Part shown: positions 1 through 6,365 of the stretch, piece by piece
How positions within the stretch are numbered: the first letter of the stretch is position 1
How the letters are laid out: every line of letters begins with the position of its first letter
NCBI GenBank assembly: GCA_021820805.1
Contig: JAKADF010000202.1
Span: forward strand, 1 to 6,499
Direction of reading: 5' to 3'
DNA: 6,499 nt
Origin: Bacillota bacterium
Lineage (GTDB): Bacteria > Bacillota > Bacilli > Alicyclobacillales > Alicyclobacillaceae
The notes under the pieces: model-generated
Databases searched by the model: none
Told to the model about the DNA's origin: nothing
The model's input: only the letters and a program-made list of their open reading frames with translations
Translations under genes and position numbers: made by a program

Positions 1-105
1 GAAAGTTCTCCTTAGCTCGTAAGGTCTTTATACCATAGTAAGCATCTTTCGGTACTTCTTTTATACCTAGAAGTCTTTTTCAATCCGAGTCCTATAATTA
101 TTCAT
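1..105 (-). pseudogene. aspA: Aspartate ammonia-lyase (aspartase), 5' end only, frameshifted at codon 13
   Basis: The minus strand has a strong ribosome-binding site (GGAGGTG, complement of 112-118) six bases before an ATG at 105-103. It reads MNNYRTRIEKDF and then meets TAG at 69-67. With one base added in the TTC-TAGG stretch (about 68-72) the reading continues as LGIKEVPKDAYYG and then IKTLRAKENF to the window edge. Seen: the joined N-terminus. Known: aspartase and the related class II fumarase start with this pattern (EKDFLG, then DAYYG.QTLRA..NF). AspA deaminates aspartate to fumarate in the cytoplasm, which would drain the aspartate formed by ectoine breakdown. Inference: the deletion is real decay or a sequencing error. 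The rest of the gene lies outside, so it is not known whether the body is intact. Fumarase or another member of the superfamily is less likely but not excluded. Confidence 0.8.
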
Positions 106-250
106 GGTTCTCACCTCCAAATATTGTTAACCATGCTTAAAGTAAACCACTTACCTAACACTATTTAAATTAAACCATAATTAGCATAATATAAATGATA
201 AAGGTAACTATTTTGACTTTTAGCCTTAATTATGAAGGGGGAAATAGGTT
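106..250. promoter_or_regulatory. Divergent spacer between aspA and the Lrp-type regulator
   Basis: This 145-bp AT-rich stretch must carry the promoters of both flanking genes. The two outer ends hold their ribosome-binding sites: GGAGGTG on the minus strand (112-118) and AAGGGGG on the plus strand (235-241). A tandem CATAAT-TAG-CATAAT lies at 176-190 and runs into TATAAA at 190-195, giving several possible -10 boxes. None has a convincing -35 box at 16-18 bp, so no promoter is assigned. Lrp/AsnC genes often regulate a divergent neighbour from such a spacer; that is inference here. Confidence 0.4.
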
Positions 251-726
251 ATGACCTTTGAAAGTAAAAGTATGATTGATGATGTGGATTGGAAGATATT
301 AAACGAACTCCAACAGGATGCTCGAAAAACTTATAGAGAAATTGGGTGTCGTGTTGGCCTTTCTTCGCCAGCAGTTGTAGAAAGAATTCGTAAAATGGAG
401 GACTTAAAAGTTATCAATGGATATAAAGTTGAAATTGGTAGGAAAAAATTAGTCTGCCTATTACAGCCTTGATCCGTCTAAGTACGCCTTAAGAGTGCAG
501 TGCAAAGTTGGCAAAAAATTCACATAGCGTTTATAGAACTATTGAATGTTCAAGGGTTGCTGGACCTGACTCCTTTATTATAAAGGTATGCGTTTCTGGC
601 ATGAGCCATCTTGAGCACCTAATAGGTTATTTTTCGCAATTTGGAACTTCCGTCAAATCGATTGAACTTTCCACAACAATAGCAAGTCGTATTGTAGAAA
701 AAGGGATGCTTAAAGGAAGTGAATAG
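251..726 (+). pseudogene. Lrp/AsnC-family transcriptional regulator, broken by a frameshift and a stop
   Basis: The first 66 codons give a typical Lrp/AsnC winged-helix DNA-binding domain: DWKILNELQQDAR, then YREIGCRVGLSSPAVVERI, then KVINGYKVEI. The frame ends at TGA 470-472. A one-base deletion near 452 explains this: with an added G, TTA-GTC becomes TTA-GGT and the protein continues as KKLGLPITALIRLSTP. A TAA at 490-492 follows in the restored frame. The rest runs to TAG 724-726 and contains the effector-binding (RAM) domain pattern IECSRVAGPDSFIIKV, SHLEHLIGYFSQFG and SIELST. Restored length is about 158 residues, normal for the family. The start ATG at 251 has AAGGGGG nine bases upstream; the ATG at 272 is an alternative. 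Known: DoeX of the Halomonas ectoine cluster is also an Lrp/AsnC protein. A role here in controlling aspA or ectoine genes is inference. As written, only the DNA-binding domain could be made. Confidence 0.88.
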
Positions 727-751
727 AATCATAAATTTTATGTAAACTTTT

Positions 752-1681
752 TTAAAAATCTCGGAGGTTGAGAGTGTCTTTTAACCCTGTATCGATACGC
801 AAGCTTTTTTTATGCTGATGGTCACCAGCAAGCCACATTCCGATTAAAATAATTGCTCCGCTAATAAACTGGTAAATTGTAACCTTTTCTCCTAATAAAA
901 CAATTCCTAAAATAATAGTCCATATTGGCATTAGATTCAGAAATGGTGCAGCACCGTTGACACCAACAAGTCCTATTCCAAGGTTCCAGACAACGTAGGC
1001 GAGGGAGGATGCTGCTGTGCATACATATACAACTGCGAGCCAAGCTGTGAGCGTCATATGAAAAGTTCCTGTTAATCCGGAATAAGCTCCGCTTAATGCG
1101 CTAGGAATAGCTCCATAAATGATTGCACCAGTTGTCATGGTAAGGGAGTCTGTGTCATTCCCGAATTTGTCGCCGAGTACACAGTAAAGGCCCCATGCTA
1201 GTGCAGCAAGCAGCAATTCAATATCACCTGAGCGAACGGAAAAATATTGTTGTCTTTCTGCCGTTTCTATAAGTGAAAATACGCCTATTACGGAGAATGC
1301 GACTCCGACCCACTGCATGGGTTTTGGAACTTTATGTAGAATGACAGCCGAAAGTAATAACATGGAAATAGACTCCATTCCAGCAATCATACCAGCTTGT
1401 GAGGCTGGAACGCTTTTTAAAGCAAGGTATGTGAGGGCAGAGAATGTAAAAATTCCGATGACTCCAAGCAGTGAGAATTCTTTCCATTTCTTTAAGGGGG
1501 TTAGTGGTCTACCGGTTATGATAAGAATAAGAAAGAGTTCGGCAGCAGAAGTAGTCCAACGTATTCCGTTTAGAAATAAAGCGGGCATTGCCTCTGCAAG
1601 AATACGCCCTGCAATGTAATTCCCGCCCCACAGTATGGTAGAGAAAATGACTAGGATTATACCTCTAATAATGTCCATCAC
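752..1681 (-). CDS. EamA/DMT-superfamily membrane transporter
   Basis: A 309-residue protein with ten hydrophobic segments, at roughly residues 4-24, 33-56, 69-88, 95-115, 123-140, 155-171, 180-200, 212-233, 239-262 and 269-285. It has the two-repeat EamA layout. Typical marks are TILWGGNYIAGR near the N-terminus, the matching ALAWGLYCVLGDK that opens the second repeat, and PIWTIILGIVLLGE in helix 9. The last ~25 residues are a polar cytoplasmic tail. DMT permeases of this type move amino acids, metabolites or drugs across the plasma membrane; the substrate cannot be read from sequence. The gene follows the MetRS-like gene by 32 nt, so it is probably the last gene of the eutB operon, and uptake or release of an ectoine-related compound is a reasonable guess. 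The GTG at 1681 and the ATG at 1678 are adjacent in frame. The ribosome-binding site is poor, and the ATG is the likelier start. It converges with the Lrp gene, with only 25 bp between their ends. Confidence 0.9.
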   Translation of the reverse strand: MMDIIRGIILVIFSTILWGGNYIAGRILAEAMPALFLNGIRWTTSAAELFLILIITGRPLTPLKKWKEFSLLGVIGIFTFSALTYLALKSVPASQAGMIAGMESISMLLLSAVILHKVPKPMQWVGVAFSVIGVFSLIETAERQQYFSVRSGDIELLLAALAWGLYCVLGDKFGNDTDSLTMTTGAIIYGAIPSALSGAYSGLTGTFHMTLTAWLAVVYVCTAASSLAYVVWNLGIGLVGVNGAAPFLNLMPIWTIILGIVLLGEKVTIYQFISGAIILIGMWLAGDHQHKKSLRIDTGLKDTLNLRDF

Positions 1682-1713
1682 ACCCTATACTTTCTTCCCG
1701 AGCTATATTGTTG

Positions 1714-2772
1714 TTATTGGAATAAGTATTGTGGAATTCTCGGAAATAAAGTAATCTTCTCTTTTTCGATCCTTTTCGGCTTTCCTAATCCTAAATACTT
1801 TGAACTATTCCAACTAGTTTCTTCCGAGTCCCACTTAAAATAGCTGAATATTTTTTTTGAGAATTCGGGCATAAAAGGCTGTAAAAGGATAGAAATTATA
1901 CGAATTAATTCTGTAGCATAGTATAGAACACATTGAAGTTGCTGGGTGTCATTCTTTTCGAATAAATACCCTGGTGTGGATTCACAAATATACTGGTTTG
2001 TCAATTTGATTAGAGAAGAGATGGCAGATAAGCTTTGGGAAAATTCGATATTATCCATATACCACTCGATATTCTTAACGGATTGGCTCACAAATTGTCT
2101 TAAATCAGTATCGAAGCAGGAGTGTGCATCTACACGCGGGACTGATCTATTACCTACCATATCCAGCATATTAATTATTCGAGAGATAAGTTGGTCTAAT
2201 CCTTCAACTAAATCCATGTTATATTGTCGTGTCATATCTTCTAAGGAGAGGACTTTTCTTTGTTCAGACACGAGCTTTACTATTAAAAAACGAAAAGCAT
2301 CTTTTCCATAATACTCAATTAACTGGAGAGGATTGAAGTCTTTCCGTTCTCCGTTTGGTTTGCAACTTTTTATTTGAAATAAATTTTTAATATATGTCCT
2401 GTTCGGAAGTGGCATATCGAGTGCCATTAAAATAATTGGCAAATAGATTGTATGAAATCGTAATGTATCTTGCCACGAAAAGTATATTTTGGTTGGACAG
2501 TAATCTGTAAGTCGTCGGGAAGGTTCTAAATCATCGATGTCAAAACCCGTCTGTGTGATGTAACTAAGTAAACTTTCAAACCAGTGACTTTCCTTATTAC
2601 CATCATAAAAATTGGATGTTGAATTTTGAAAATCACATATAAATCTTATCTGGACATCTCTAGCAGCCGACCGAATAGATTTTTCAATAACTTCTTTCCA
2701 AGCTGAAGTGGGCTGAATGACGTCTGGATTTTGTTTGTAATATTCGAGAAGCTTATTCACATATTTGGACAT
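1714..2772 (-). CDS. MetRS-like protein, C-terminal half (second Rossmann part, KMSKS-loop region, anticodon-binding bundle)
   Basis: 352 residues from ATG 2772, though MetRS homology begins ten codons earlier. Residues 1-23 (SKYVNKLLEYY, NPDVIQP), 64-73 (WFESLLSYIT, where MetRS has WFDAL.NYIT) and 102-123 (DTLRFHTIYLP, LMALDMPLP) follow the synthetase closely. The methionine-pocket histidine of RFH is kept, but the tryptophan of the usual 'YWP' is leucine (YLP, 110-112). Where MetRS has its KMSKSKGN loop, this protein has KSCKPNGERKDF (135-146), so the ATP-phosphate loop is gone. The bundle is recognisable: IEYYGKDAFRFLIV, the NMDLVEGLDQLISRIINML helix, NIEFSQSLSAI, and LLQPFMPEFSKKIF near the end. 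The ATG lacks a well-placed ribosome-binding site (GGAAG is about 14 bases away), so independent translation would be weak. Most likely this is the 3' part of one gene cut by the upstream TAG. Confidence 0.75.
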   Translation of the reverse strand: MSKYVNKLLEYYKQNPDVIQPTSAWKEVIEKSIRSAARDVQIRFICDFQNSTSNFYDGNKESHWFESLLSYITQTGFDIDDLEPSRRLTDYCPTKIYFSWQDTLRFHTIYLPIILMALDMPLPNRTYIKNLFQIKSCKPNGERKDFNPLQLIEYYGKDAFRFLIVKLVSEQRKVLSLEDMTRQYNMDLVEGLDQLISRIINMLDMVGNRSVPRVDAHSCFDTDLRQFVSQSVKNIEWYMDNIEFSQSLSAISSLIKLTNQYICESTPGYLFEKNDTQQLQCVLYYATELIRIISILLQPFMPEFSKKIFSYFKWDSEETSWNSSKYLGLGKPKRIEKEKITLFPRIPQYLFQ

Positions 2773-2802
2773 TCGAAAAAAGTAGGCTTCCTTTTTGTGT
2801 AG

Positions 2803-2805
2803 CTA
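2803..2805 (-). other. In-frame TAG codon inside the MetRS-like gene
   Basis: This codon sits between CPECHNCV and LHKKEAYFFR, with both flanks in one frame and both matching MetRS. The family usually has glutamate at this place, so GAG to TAG by one base change is the simplest origin. No inverted repeat resembling a recoding element is evident just downstream, and nothing here indicates pyrrolysine use. Confidence 0.85.
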
Positions 2806-3240
2806 TACACAATTGTGACATTCTGGACATAAGCCATCTATTAGTTCTTTTTTCTTCCACAATAAGTCGTCTCGCTCGCAATACCACCCTGTTATGGATG
2901 TTCTATAGATATCTCCTTTCAACAATAGATAATCAAATGCCCTTTCAATTCTTTGCAGTTGTTTATCTCTTGGGAGCAATTCAGATTGGCGATATGAAAG
3001 TCCTAAAGCTTTCCAAAGGGTGTCTTTTGAATCACTTAATTCACTCATCGGATCGTGATTATCTGCACTTTCAGCATGATGCATATTATTTGTCCCTGTA
3101 AAAAGGGAAACCTTAAATCCCCTTAAATTCTCATATCTTGCTAAGATATCTGCAATTGTTGAAATGTATATATCCCAGATATTTAAGTGTTCAAATGAAT
3201 AGACGGGTGGCAAAGCAATATCAAACTCCAGATTATTCAA
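2803..3240 (-). CDS. MetRS-like protein, N-terminal half (Rossmann fold first part and connective peptide)
   Basis: 145 residues. Seen: DIALPPVYSFEHL, then NIWD at 20-23 and DILARYENLRGFKV, which align with the MetRS start 'TPIYY...HIGH...D.LARY.RL.G'. The HIGH box is therefore NIWD, with both histidines and the glycine gone. The next signature, TGTDEHG in MetRS, reads TGTNNMH at 48-54, so its acidic Asp-Glu pair is missing. Residues 99-121 keep the family pattern (ERAFDYLLLKGDIY, GWYC). The zinc knuckle is partly kept: C121 and the pair C138/C141 remain, but the partner of C121 is replaced (CERD). The start is TTG at 3240, set by GGAGGGG six bases upstream; no competing start has a comparable site. 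Taken alone this half could bind neither ATP nor methionine in the known way. A stable separate product is doubtful, because the frame stops inside the connective region. Confidence 0.72.
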   Translation of the reverse strand: MNNLEFDIALPPVYSFEHLNIWDIYISTIADILARYENLRGFKVSLFTGTNNMHHAESADNHDPMSELSDSKDTLWKALGLSYRQSELLPRDKQLQRIERAFDYLLLKGDIYRTSITGWYCERDDLLWKKKELIDGLCPECHNCV

Positions 3241-3246
3241 TCTTAA

Positions 3247-3253
3247 CCCCTCC
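3247..3253 (-). promoter_or_regulatory. Ribosome-binding site that fixes the TTG start of the MetRS-like gene
   Basis: GGAGGGG on the minus strand, six bases before TTG 3240-3238. It lies in the 15-nt gap after the pucR stop, which fits coupled translation of the two genes. Confidence 0.75.
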
Positions 3254-3255
3254 GT

Positions 3256-4995
3256 TTACTTATGTGCCGTTAAAAAACTATTGTCCTTATCTTCATTTTC
3301 GTTTTGTGAGCTACTAATAGGAGTGGCTGCAGATATTCTTAGACTTAGATCCAGTAAAAATAAATCATCCGGATCGACGAGAGAACGATCTGTAAGTGAT
3401 TCAATTTTTCGTAGCCTATAAATTAACGTCTGTCTATGAATGTTGATATCTCTAGAAGTTTGACTCACATTACATTGATTCCGAAGATAGGTTCTTAGGG
3501 TTTCCACCAAGTCCATATTTTTTTGCCTATCGTATTCAAAAAGCCTGCCAAGAAGGGATAAACTTATTTTTTTCATTTCTTTATCATTTGCAAATCGAAT
3601 GAAAGCTTCATTGAGGCTGACTTCAGCGTAATGTGTACGATGTCCGTGCCCTTTCCTTCTTTCCCCAAGATTAAGTGCAAGTTGTGCTTCTTTATAACTT
3701 TGATGAAAAGATTGAACCCCTTCGTGATAATTCCCGATGCCCCACGACAATACTGCACCTTCAATTACATCCCGAATACGATTCTCCATAGATTCAATCA
3801 GGGCGTTTAAGGAAGCCTCAAGTGTCTCATCGTCGGATATACCATAAAAAACAATTAAATTGTTTAGATGATGTGTAGTCAATAGATTGCAATGCTCTGT
3901 GTTCGTAATGTCTTGAATGCAACCTTCCAGCCGTTCAAGTATCTTGTCGCTCCAAGTTTCAAATGGCATTTCTCTAACTGATTTGTTAAAAATTGTTGAG
4001 AGATTTTCCAGCTTAGCCAATAAACAAACATTGTGTTGACTAAGGTGATAGTCTAAAAAGGTTGCTTGAGATGAAACGGAATCCCATGAATCAATATCTC
4101 CGTTTGCTAGGTTCCATACAAAATTATTCCGTAGTCTCGTTTGAGTGGATTGAATCATATTGGTTCTTAGAAAAGTCAGTGCAGCTGCTGTTGAAGCGTG
4201 TTCGAGGATGTAAGCCTTTTCCAATGGAACAAATGAATCTATTGACTCTCCGCGAGGAATAGACATAATGAAATATCCTTGGAGTTCGCTTGAGGAGCGA
4301 ATTGGAATTTTCAAGAAGCGATGAGAACCAACTTTGTAAAACATTTGTTGACGCCCAGAGATTTTATGGGCATCCTCTGCGGTGTAATATGTTGTAAAGC
4401 CAAATTCAAGGCTTTTGGCCCAATTGTTAGCTAGTGTTTCTGCATTCTGGCTTTTGGAAAGGATTTTCCCTTGTCGATCTACGATGATTAGGGGAGTTTC
4501 AATCATTCTATAGACAAAATCGGCGATAGCGGTTAAGTCGGAACTGTTTAGGACTAAATTTAACAACTGAGATTGGATTTGTTCAGATTGCTTCAAAGTT
4601 GCCCTTTGTATATCATTCAAAGCGTTAAGAACATTGCTGGTAATGTCCGAAAAACGCACTTCCCATGGAACCTCAATAATTGGGAAATTGTGTTCTTCTG
4701 CAAGTTGGATGACCTTTTTTGGTATGTTCATGATGTGGCGGCCTGTTGCAATAGCTAATGCTGCCGCTCCACATCTCATTACATCAGACACAAATTGTGG
4801 AATAAGTTCAGGGTCATGTCCACAGCCAACGCCAGTTGTCAAAACAAATTCGTGCTCCCGCACAAAGTTCTCTACCGGTATTTCGATTACGGAAATAGAC
4901 TCGACGACGCGGTCTCTAAGTTGATGTTCTGCTGTTCGTACATGAGATGTCGACATCACGTCCAGATCCATAACGTCTTTCATCGTGAAATCCAT
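3256..4995 (-). CDS. PucR-family transcriptional regulator
   Basis: 579 residues, cytoplasmic, usual length for the family. Three parts are visible. An N-terminal PucR ligand-sensing domain covers about residues 1-125 (KDVMDLDVM, EFVLTTGVGCG, AALAIATGRHI, NFPIIEVPWEVRFSD). A middle region at about 135-445 includes the GGDEF-like fold typical of the CdaR/PucR group (the segment ending in LSWGIGNYHEGVQSFHQSYKEAQ). A C-terminal helix-turn-helix at about 495-555 has ETLRTYLRNQCNVSQTSRDI and then HRQTLIYRLRKIESL. Such proteins activate or repress neighbouring catabolic genes in response to a small molecule, as PucR does in purine breakdown. Here it lies 29 nt after eutB and 15 nt before the MetRS-like gene, so the likely ligand is an ectoine-derived compound (inference). 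A GTG at 5004 is in frame but lies inside the ribosome-binding site, so the ATG at 4995 is chosen. Known ectoine clusters of Proteobacteria mostly use the MocR-type EnuR instead. Confidence 0.9.
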   Translation of the reverse strand: MDFTMKDVMDLDVMSTSHVRTAEHQLRDRVVESISVIEIPVENFVREHEFVLTTGVGCGHDPELIPQFVSDVMRCGAAALAIATGRHIMNIPKKVIQLAEEHNFPIIEVPWEVRFSDITSNVLNALNDIQRATLKQSEQIQSQLLNLVLNSSDLTAIADFVYRMIETPLIIVDRQGKILSKSQNAETLANNWAKSLEFGFTTYYTAEDAHKISGRQQMFYKVGSHRFLKIPIRSSSELQGYFIMSIPRGESIDSFVPLEKAYILEHASTAAALTFLRTNMIQSTQTRLRNNFVWNLANGDIDSWDSVSSQATFLDYHLSQHNVCLLAKLENLSTIFNKSVREMPFETWSDKILERLEGCIQDITNTEHCNLLTTHHLNNLIVFYGISDDETLEASLNALIESMENRIRDVIEGAVLSWGIGNYHEGVQSFHQSYKEAQLALNLGERRKGHGHRTHYAEVSLNEAFIRFANDKEMKKISLSLLGRLFEYDRQKNMDLVETLRTYLRNQCNVSQTSRDINIHRQTLIYRLRKIESLTDRSLVDPDDLFLLDLSLRISAATPISSSQNENEDKDNSFLTAHK

Positions 4996-5001
4996 TGAAA
5001 A

Positions 5002-5009
5002 CACCTCCT
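5002..5009 (-). promoter_or_regulatory. Ribosome-binding site that fixes the pucR start
   Basis: AGGAGGTG on the minus strand, six bases before ATG 4995-4993. The in-frame GTG at 5004-5002 is part of this site and so cannot be the start. Confidence 0.85.
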
Positions 5010-5024
5010 ACGAAATCTAGAATT

Positions 5025-6032
5025 TTAAACGGGAAATGATTCACTAAAAATCTCACGAATCGTGCTATCGTTTACATTGTTTCCGCTCACAATGACTGCT
5101 ACATTTTTTCCTATAGTTGAGATACTTCGATGCAATATTGCACCAATTCCCGTTGCCGCTGCTCCTTCTACTGCCATATGGTGTTTTTTCAACATGAACT
5201 TCATTCCATCTGCAATTGCGGATTCTGGGAGGAGGACAATGTCATCAACTAATGAGTGAACCATTTGAAATGTATACTGATTTTTAAGACCAATTCCTCC
5301 ACGCAAGCTATCCGCCAATGTGGGTGCCTCATCAACAAGAATAGGATGGCCTGATTGAATACTTTCATACATTGCGGCACCTTTTTCCATGCTCACACCA
5401 ATAATTCGGATGTTTTCATGATTTTGCTTTAATGTGAGTGCAACACCTGAGATGAGACCGCCTCCTGACAAAGGAACAATTGCAGTATCAATCTCGGGTA
5501 TATCTTCCAGCAACTCAAGTCCAATTGTACCTTGGCCTGCAATTACATTCGGATCGTCAAATGGTCGAATTACGACGAGTCCTTCCTCTCGATTTAATCG
5601 ATAGCATTCTTCTTGGGCTTCGTCTTGGCTGTGTCCGGTTTTCATAACTTCTGCGCCTGAACGGAGAATAGCATCAACCTTTGCACTCGGGACATCATTT
5701 GAGATACAGATAACTGCCCGAATTCCAAGTTGCTTCGCAATATAGGCTACAGCGAGGCCATGGTTTCCAGTAGAAAATGTGGTTACTCCACTTTTTCGTT
5801 TTTCATCAGAAAGAGATAAGATAGCATTTGCAGCACCGCGGACCTTAAATGCGCCGGTATCCTGTAAATTTTCTAGTTTTAAAAAAACTGATGCATCGGG
5901 TGCAATAAAGTCTGACAAAAAATTCGAGCGGATGAGCGGTGTGCGTCTAATAAAAGGTGCAATACGTTTCCGAGCGGACCAAACATCATCAATTTTAACG
6001 CTAATCGAGTTTTTTAATAGTAAATTTGACAT
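5025..6032 (-). CDS. eutB: Hydroxyectoine utilization dehydratase EutB (threonine dehydratase-like, PLP enzyme)
   Basis: 335 residues of the fold-type II PLP (tryptophan synthase beta/threonine ammonia-lyase) family. Seen: TGAFKVRGA with the PLP lysine K63, the substrate loop STGNHG at 87-92, the phosphate-binding glycine loop SGGGL at 189-193, and SGNNVN at 316-321 near the cofactor ring. There is no C-terminal ACT regulatory domain, unlike biosynthetic IlvA. Stretches such as GVSMEKGAAM and TLADSLRGGIGLKNQYTF resemble my memory of EutB proteins, which act with EutA and EutC to convert hydroxyectoine towards ectoine; EutB is the proposed dehydratase step. The divergent DoeA-like gene supports this reading. 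EutA and EutC are not in the window. A catabolic threonine/serine dehydratase is the main alternative. The ATG at 6032 follows GGGGGTT with eight bases of spacing. It is the first gene of the leftward group eutB-pucR-MetRS-like-EamA. Confidence 0.8.
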   Translation of the reverse strand: MSNLLLKNSISVKIDDVWSARKRIAPFIRRTPLIRSNFLSDFIAPDASVFLKLENLQDTGAFKVRGAANAILSLSDEKRKSGVTTFSTGNHGLAVAYIAKQLGIRAVICISNDVPSAKVDAILRSGAEVMKTGHSQDEAQEECYRLNREEGLVVIRPFDDPNVIAGQGTIGLELLEDIPEIDTAIVPLSGGGLISGVALTLKQNHENIRIIGVSMEKGAAMYESIQSGHPILVDEAPTLADSLRGGIGLKNQYTFQMVHSLVDDIVLLPESAIADGMKFMLKKHHMAVEGAAATGIGAILHRSISTIGKNVAVIVSGNNVNDSTIREIFSESFPV

Positions 6033-6365
6033 AATTTTGTAACCCCCAAATGGACTATTAATAAGTCTCTACCTCCAAAATACACGGAAGAGATATACAG
6101 TAGTCAACATACAAAATTAACAAATTTCAATCACGGCTTTTGTACAATATAATATATAAGTTGAATAAAACAGTTTATATGTTAATTTAATCCTTAAAAA
6201 ATCAGACAAAAGTACTAAATTGTCGATAAACAATTCATACAATTTTAAGAATAGTCCAGTTAGTTTTCGGCAGGGTATCATTTATGTGTACATTAAATTT
6301 CGATTTATGTTGGAATTTTCGTTTTGCAAATACCAGGTTATCTTCATACAAGGGGGTACGAGTAT
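6033..6365. promoter_or_regulatory. Divergent control region between eutB and the doeA-like gene
   Basis: 333 very AT-rich bases without a gene. It must hold both promoters. For eutB, TTGACT (complement of 6104-6109) followed after 17 bases by TGTATT is a modest sigma-A candidate; several TATATT-like boxes lie further up. For the rightward gene no box pair stands out. Inverted repeats in 6205-6245, listed separately, are possible operators. The edges carry GGGGGTT for eutB and AAGGGGG (6350-6356) for the doeA-like gene. No riboswitch, T-box or terminator was recognised. Confidence 0.5.
6205..6245. repeat. Overlapping inverted repeats, candidate operator
   Basis: GACAA (6205-6209) and TTGTC (6220-6224) are inverted around the palindrome AGTACT (6211-6216). 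Overlapping this, AATTGT (6218-6223) is inverted against ACAATT at 6230-6235. ACAATT occurs again at 6239-6244, so two copies are spaced nine bases apart start to start. The site lies near the middle of the divergent spacer, about 120 bp before the doeA-like start and 170 bp before eutB, where a shared regulator would bind. Such short repeats arise by chance in AT-rich DNA. Confidence 0.35.

Larger units (their letters stand above)
1714..3240 (-). pseudogene. Methionyl-tRNA synthetase-like pseudoenzyme gene, interrupted by one in-frame TAG
   Basis: Two reading frames (3240-2803 and 2772-1714) lie in the same phase, separated only by TAG at 2805-2803 and ten further sense codons (LHKKEAYFFR). 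The join falls exactly where bacterial MetRS has its conserved 'ELIKEEAYFFRMSKY' stretch, so this is one gene of 508 codons with a single nonsense codon, probably in place of a glutamate codon. It spans the Rossmann core, the connective peptide and the helical anticodon-binding bundle, and ends at FPRI where the MetRS core normally ends; the C-terminal tRNA-binding domain is absent. Both ATP-handling signatures are lost (details under the two halves), so aminoacylation is not expected. It lies 15 nt after pucR and 32 nt before the EamA gene. Alternatives: a decaying synthetase copy, a sequencing error in an intact gene, or a protein made by readthrough or as two chains. Whatever its state, the MetRS ancestry is clear. 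Confidence 0.85.

Noticed and set aside
508..726. A separate 72-residue gene starting at TTG 508
   Set aside because: Its sequence is the C-terminal effector domain of the Lrp/AsnC protein in the frame restored by one added base. It has no ribosome-binding site of its own.
727..751. Possible two-way terminator between the convergent Lrp and EamA genes
   Set aside because: CATAAA-T-TTTATG is a short, purely A/T stem with almost no loop; it would not form a stable terminator hairpin.
1317..1619. A 100-residue plus-strand reading frame
   Set aside because: It lies opposite the well-supported EamA gene, has no recognisable domain and no ribosome-binding site. The other long frames opposite the synthetase-like, pucR and eutB genes were set aside for the same reason.
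2803..2805. TAG read as pyrrolysine
   Set aside because: No pyrrolysine genes are seen, the residue is glutamate in related synthetases, and the likely Bacillales origin makes this very improbable.
3241..3255. T-box or other leader before the MetRS-like gene
   Set aside because: The gap to pucR is only 15 nt, with room for nothing but a ribosome-binding site.
6309..6328. Possible sigma-54 promoter (TTGGAA ... TTTTGC) before the doeA-like gene
   Set aside because: The GG and GC elements are two bases too far apart, and no sigma-54 activator gene is nearby.
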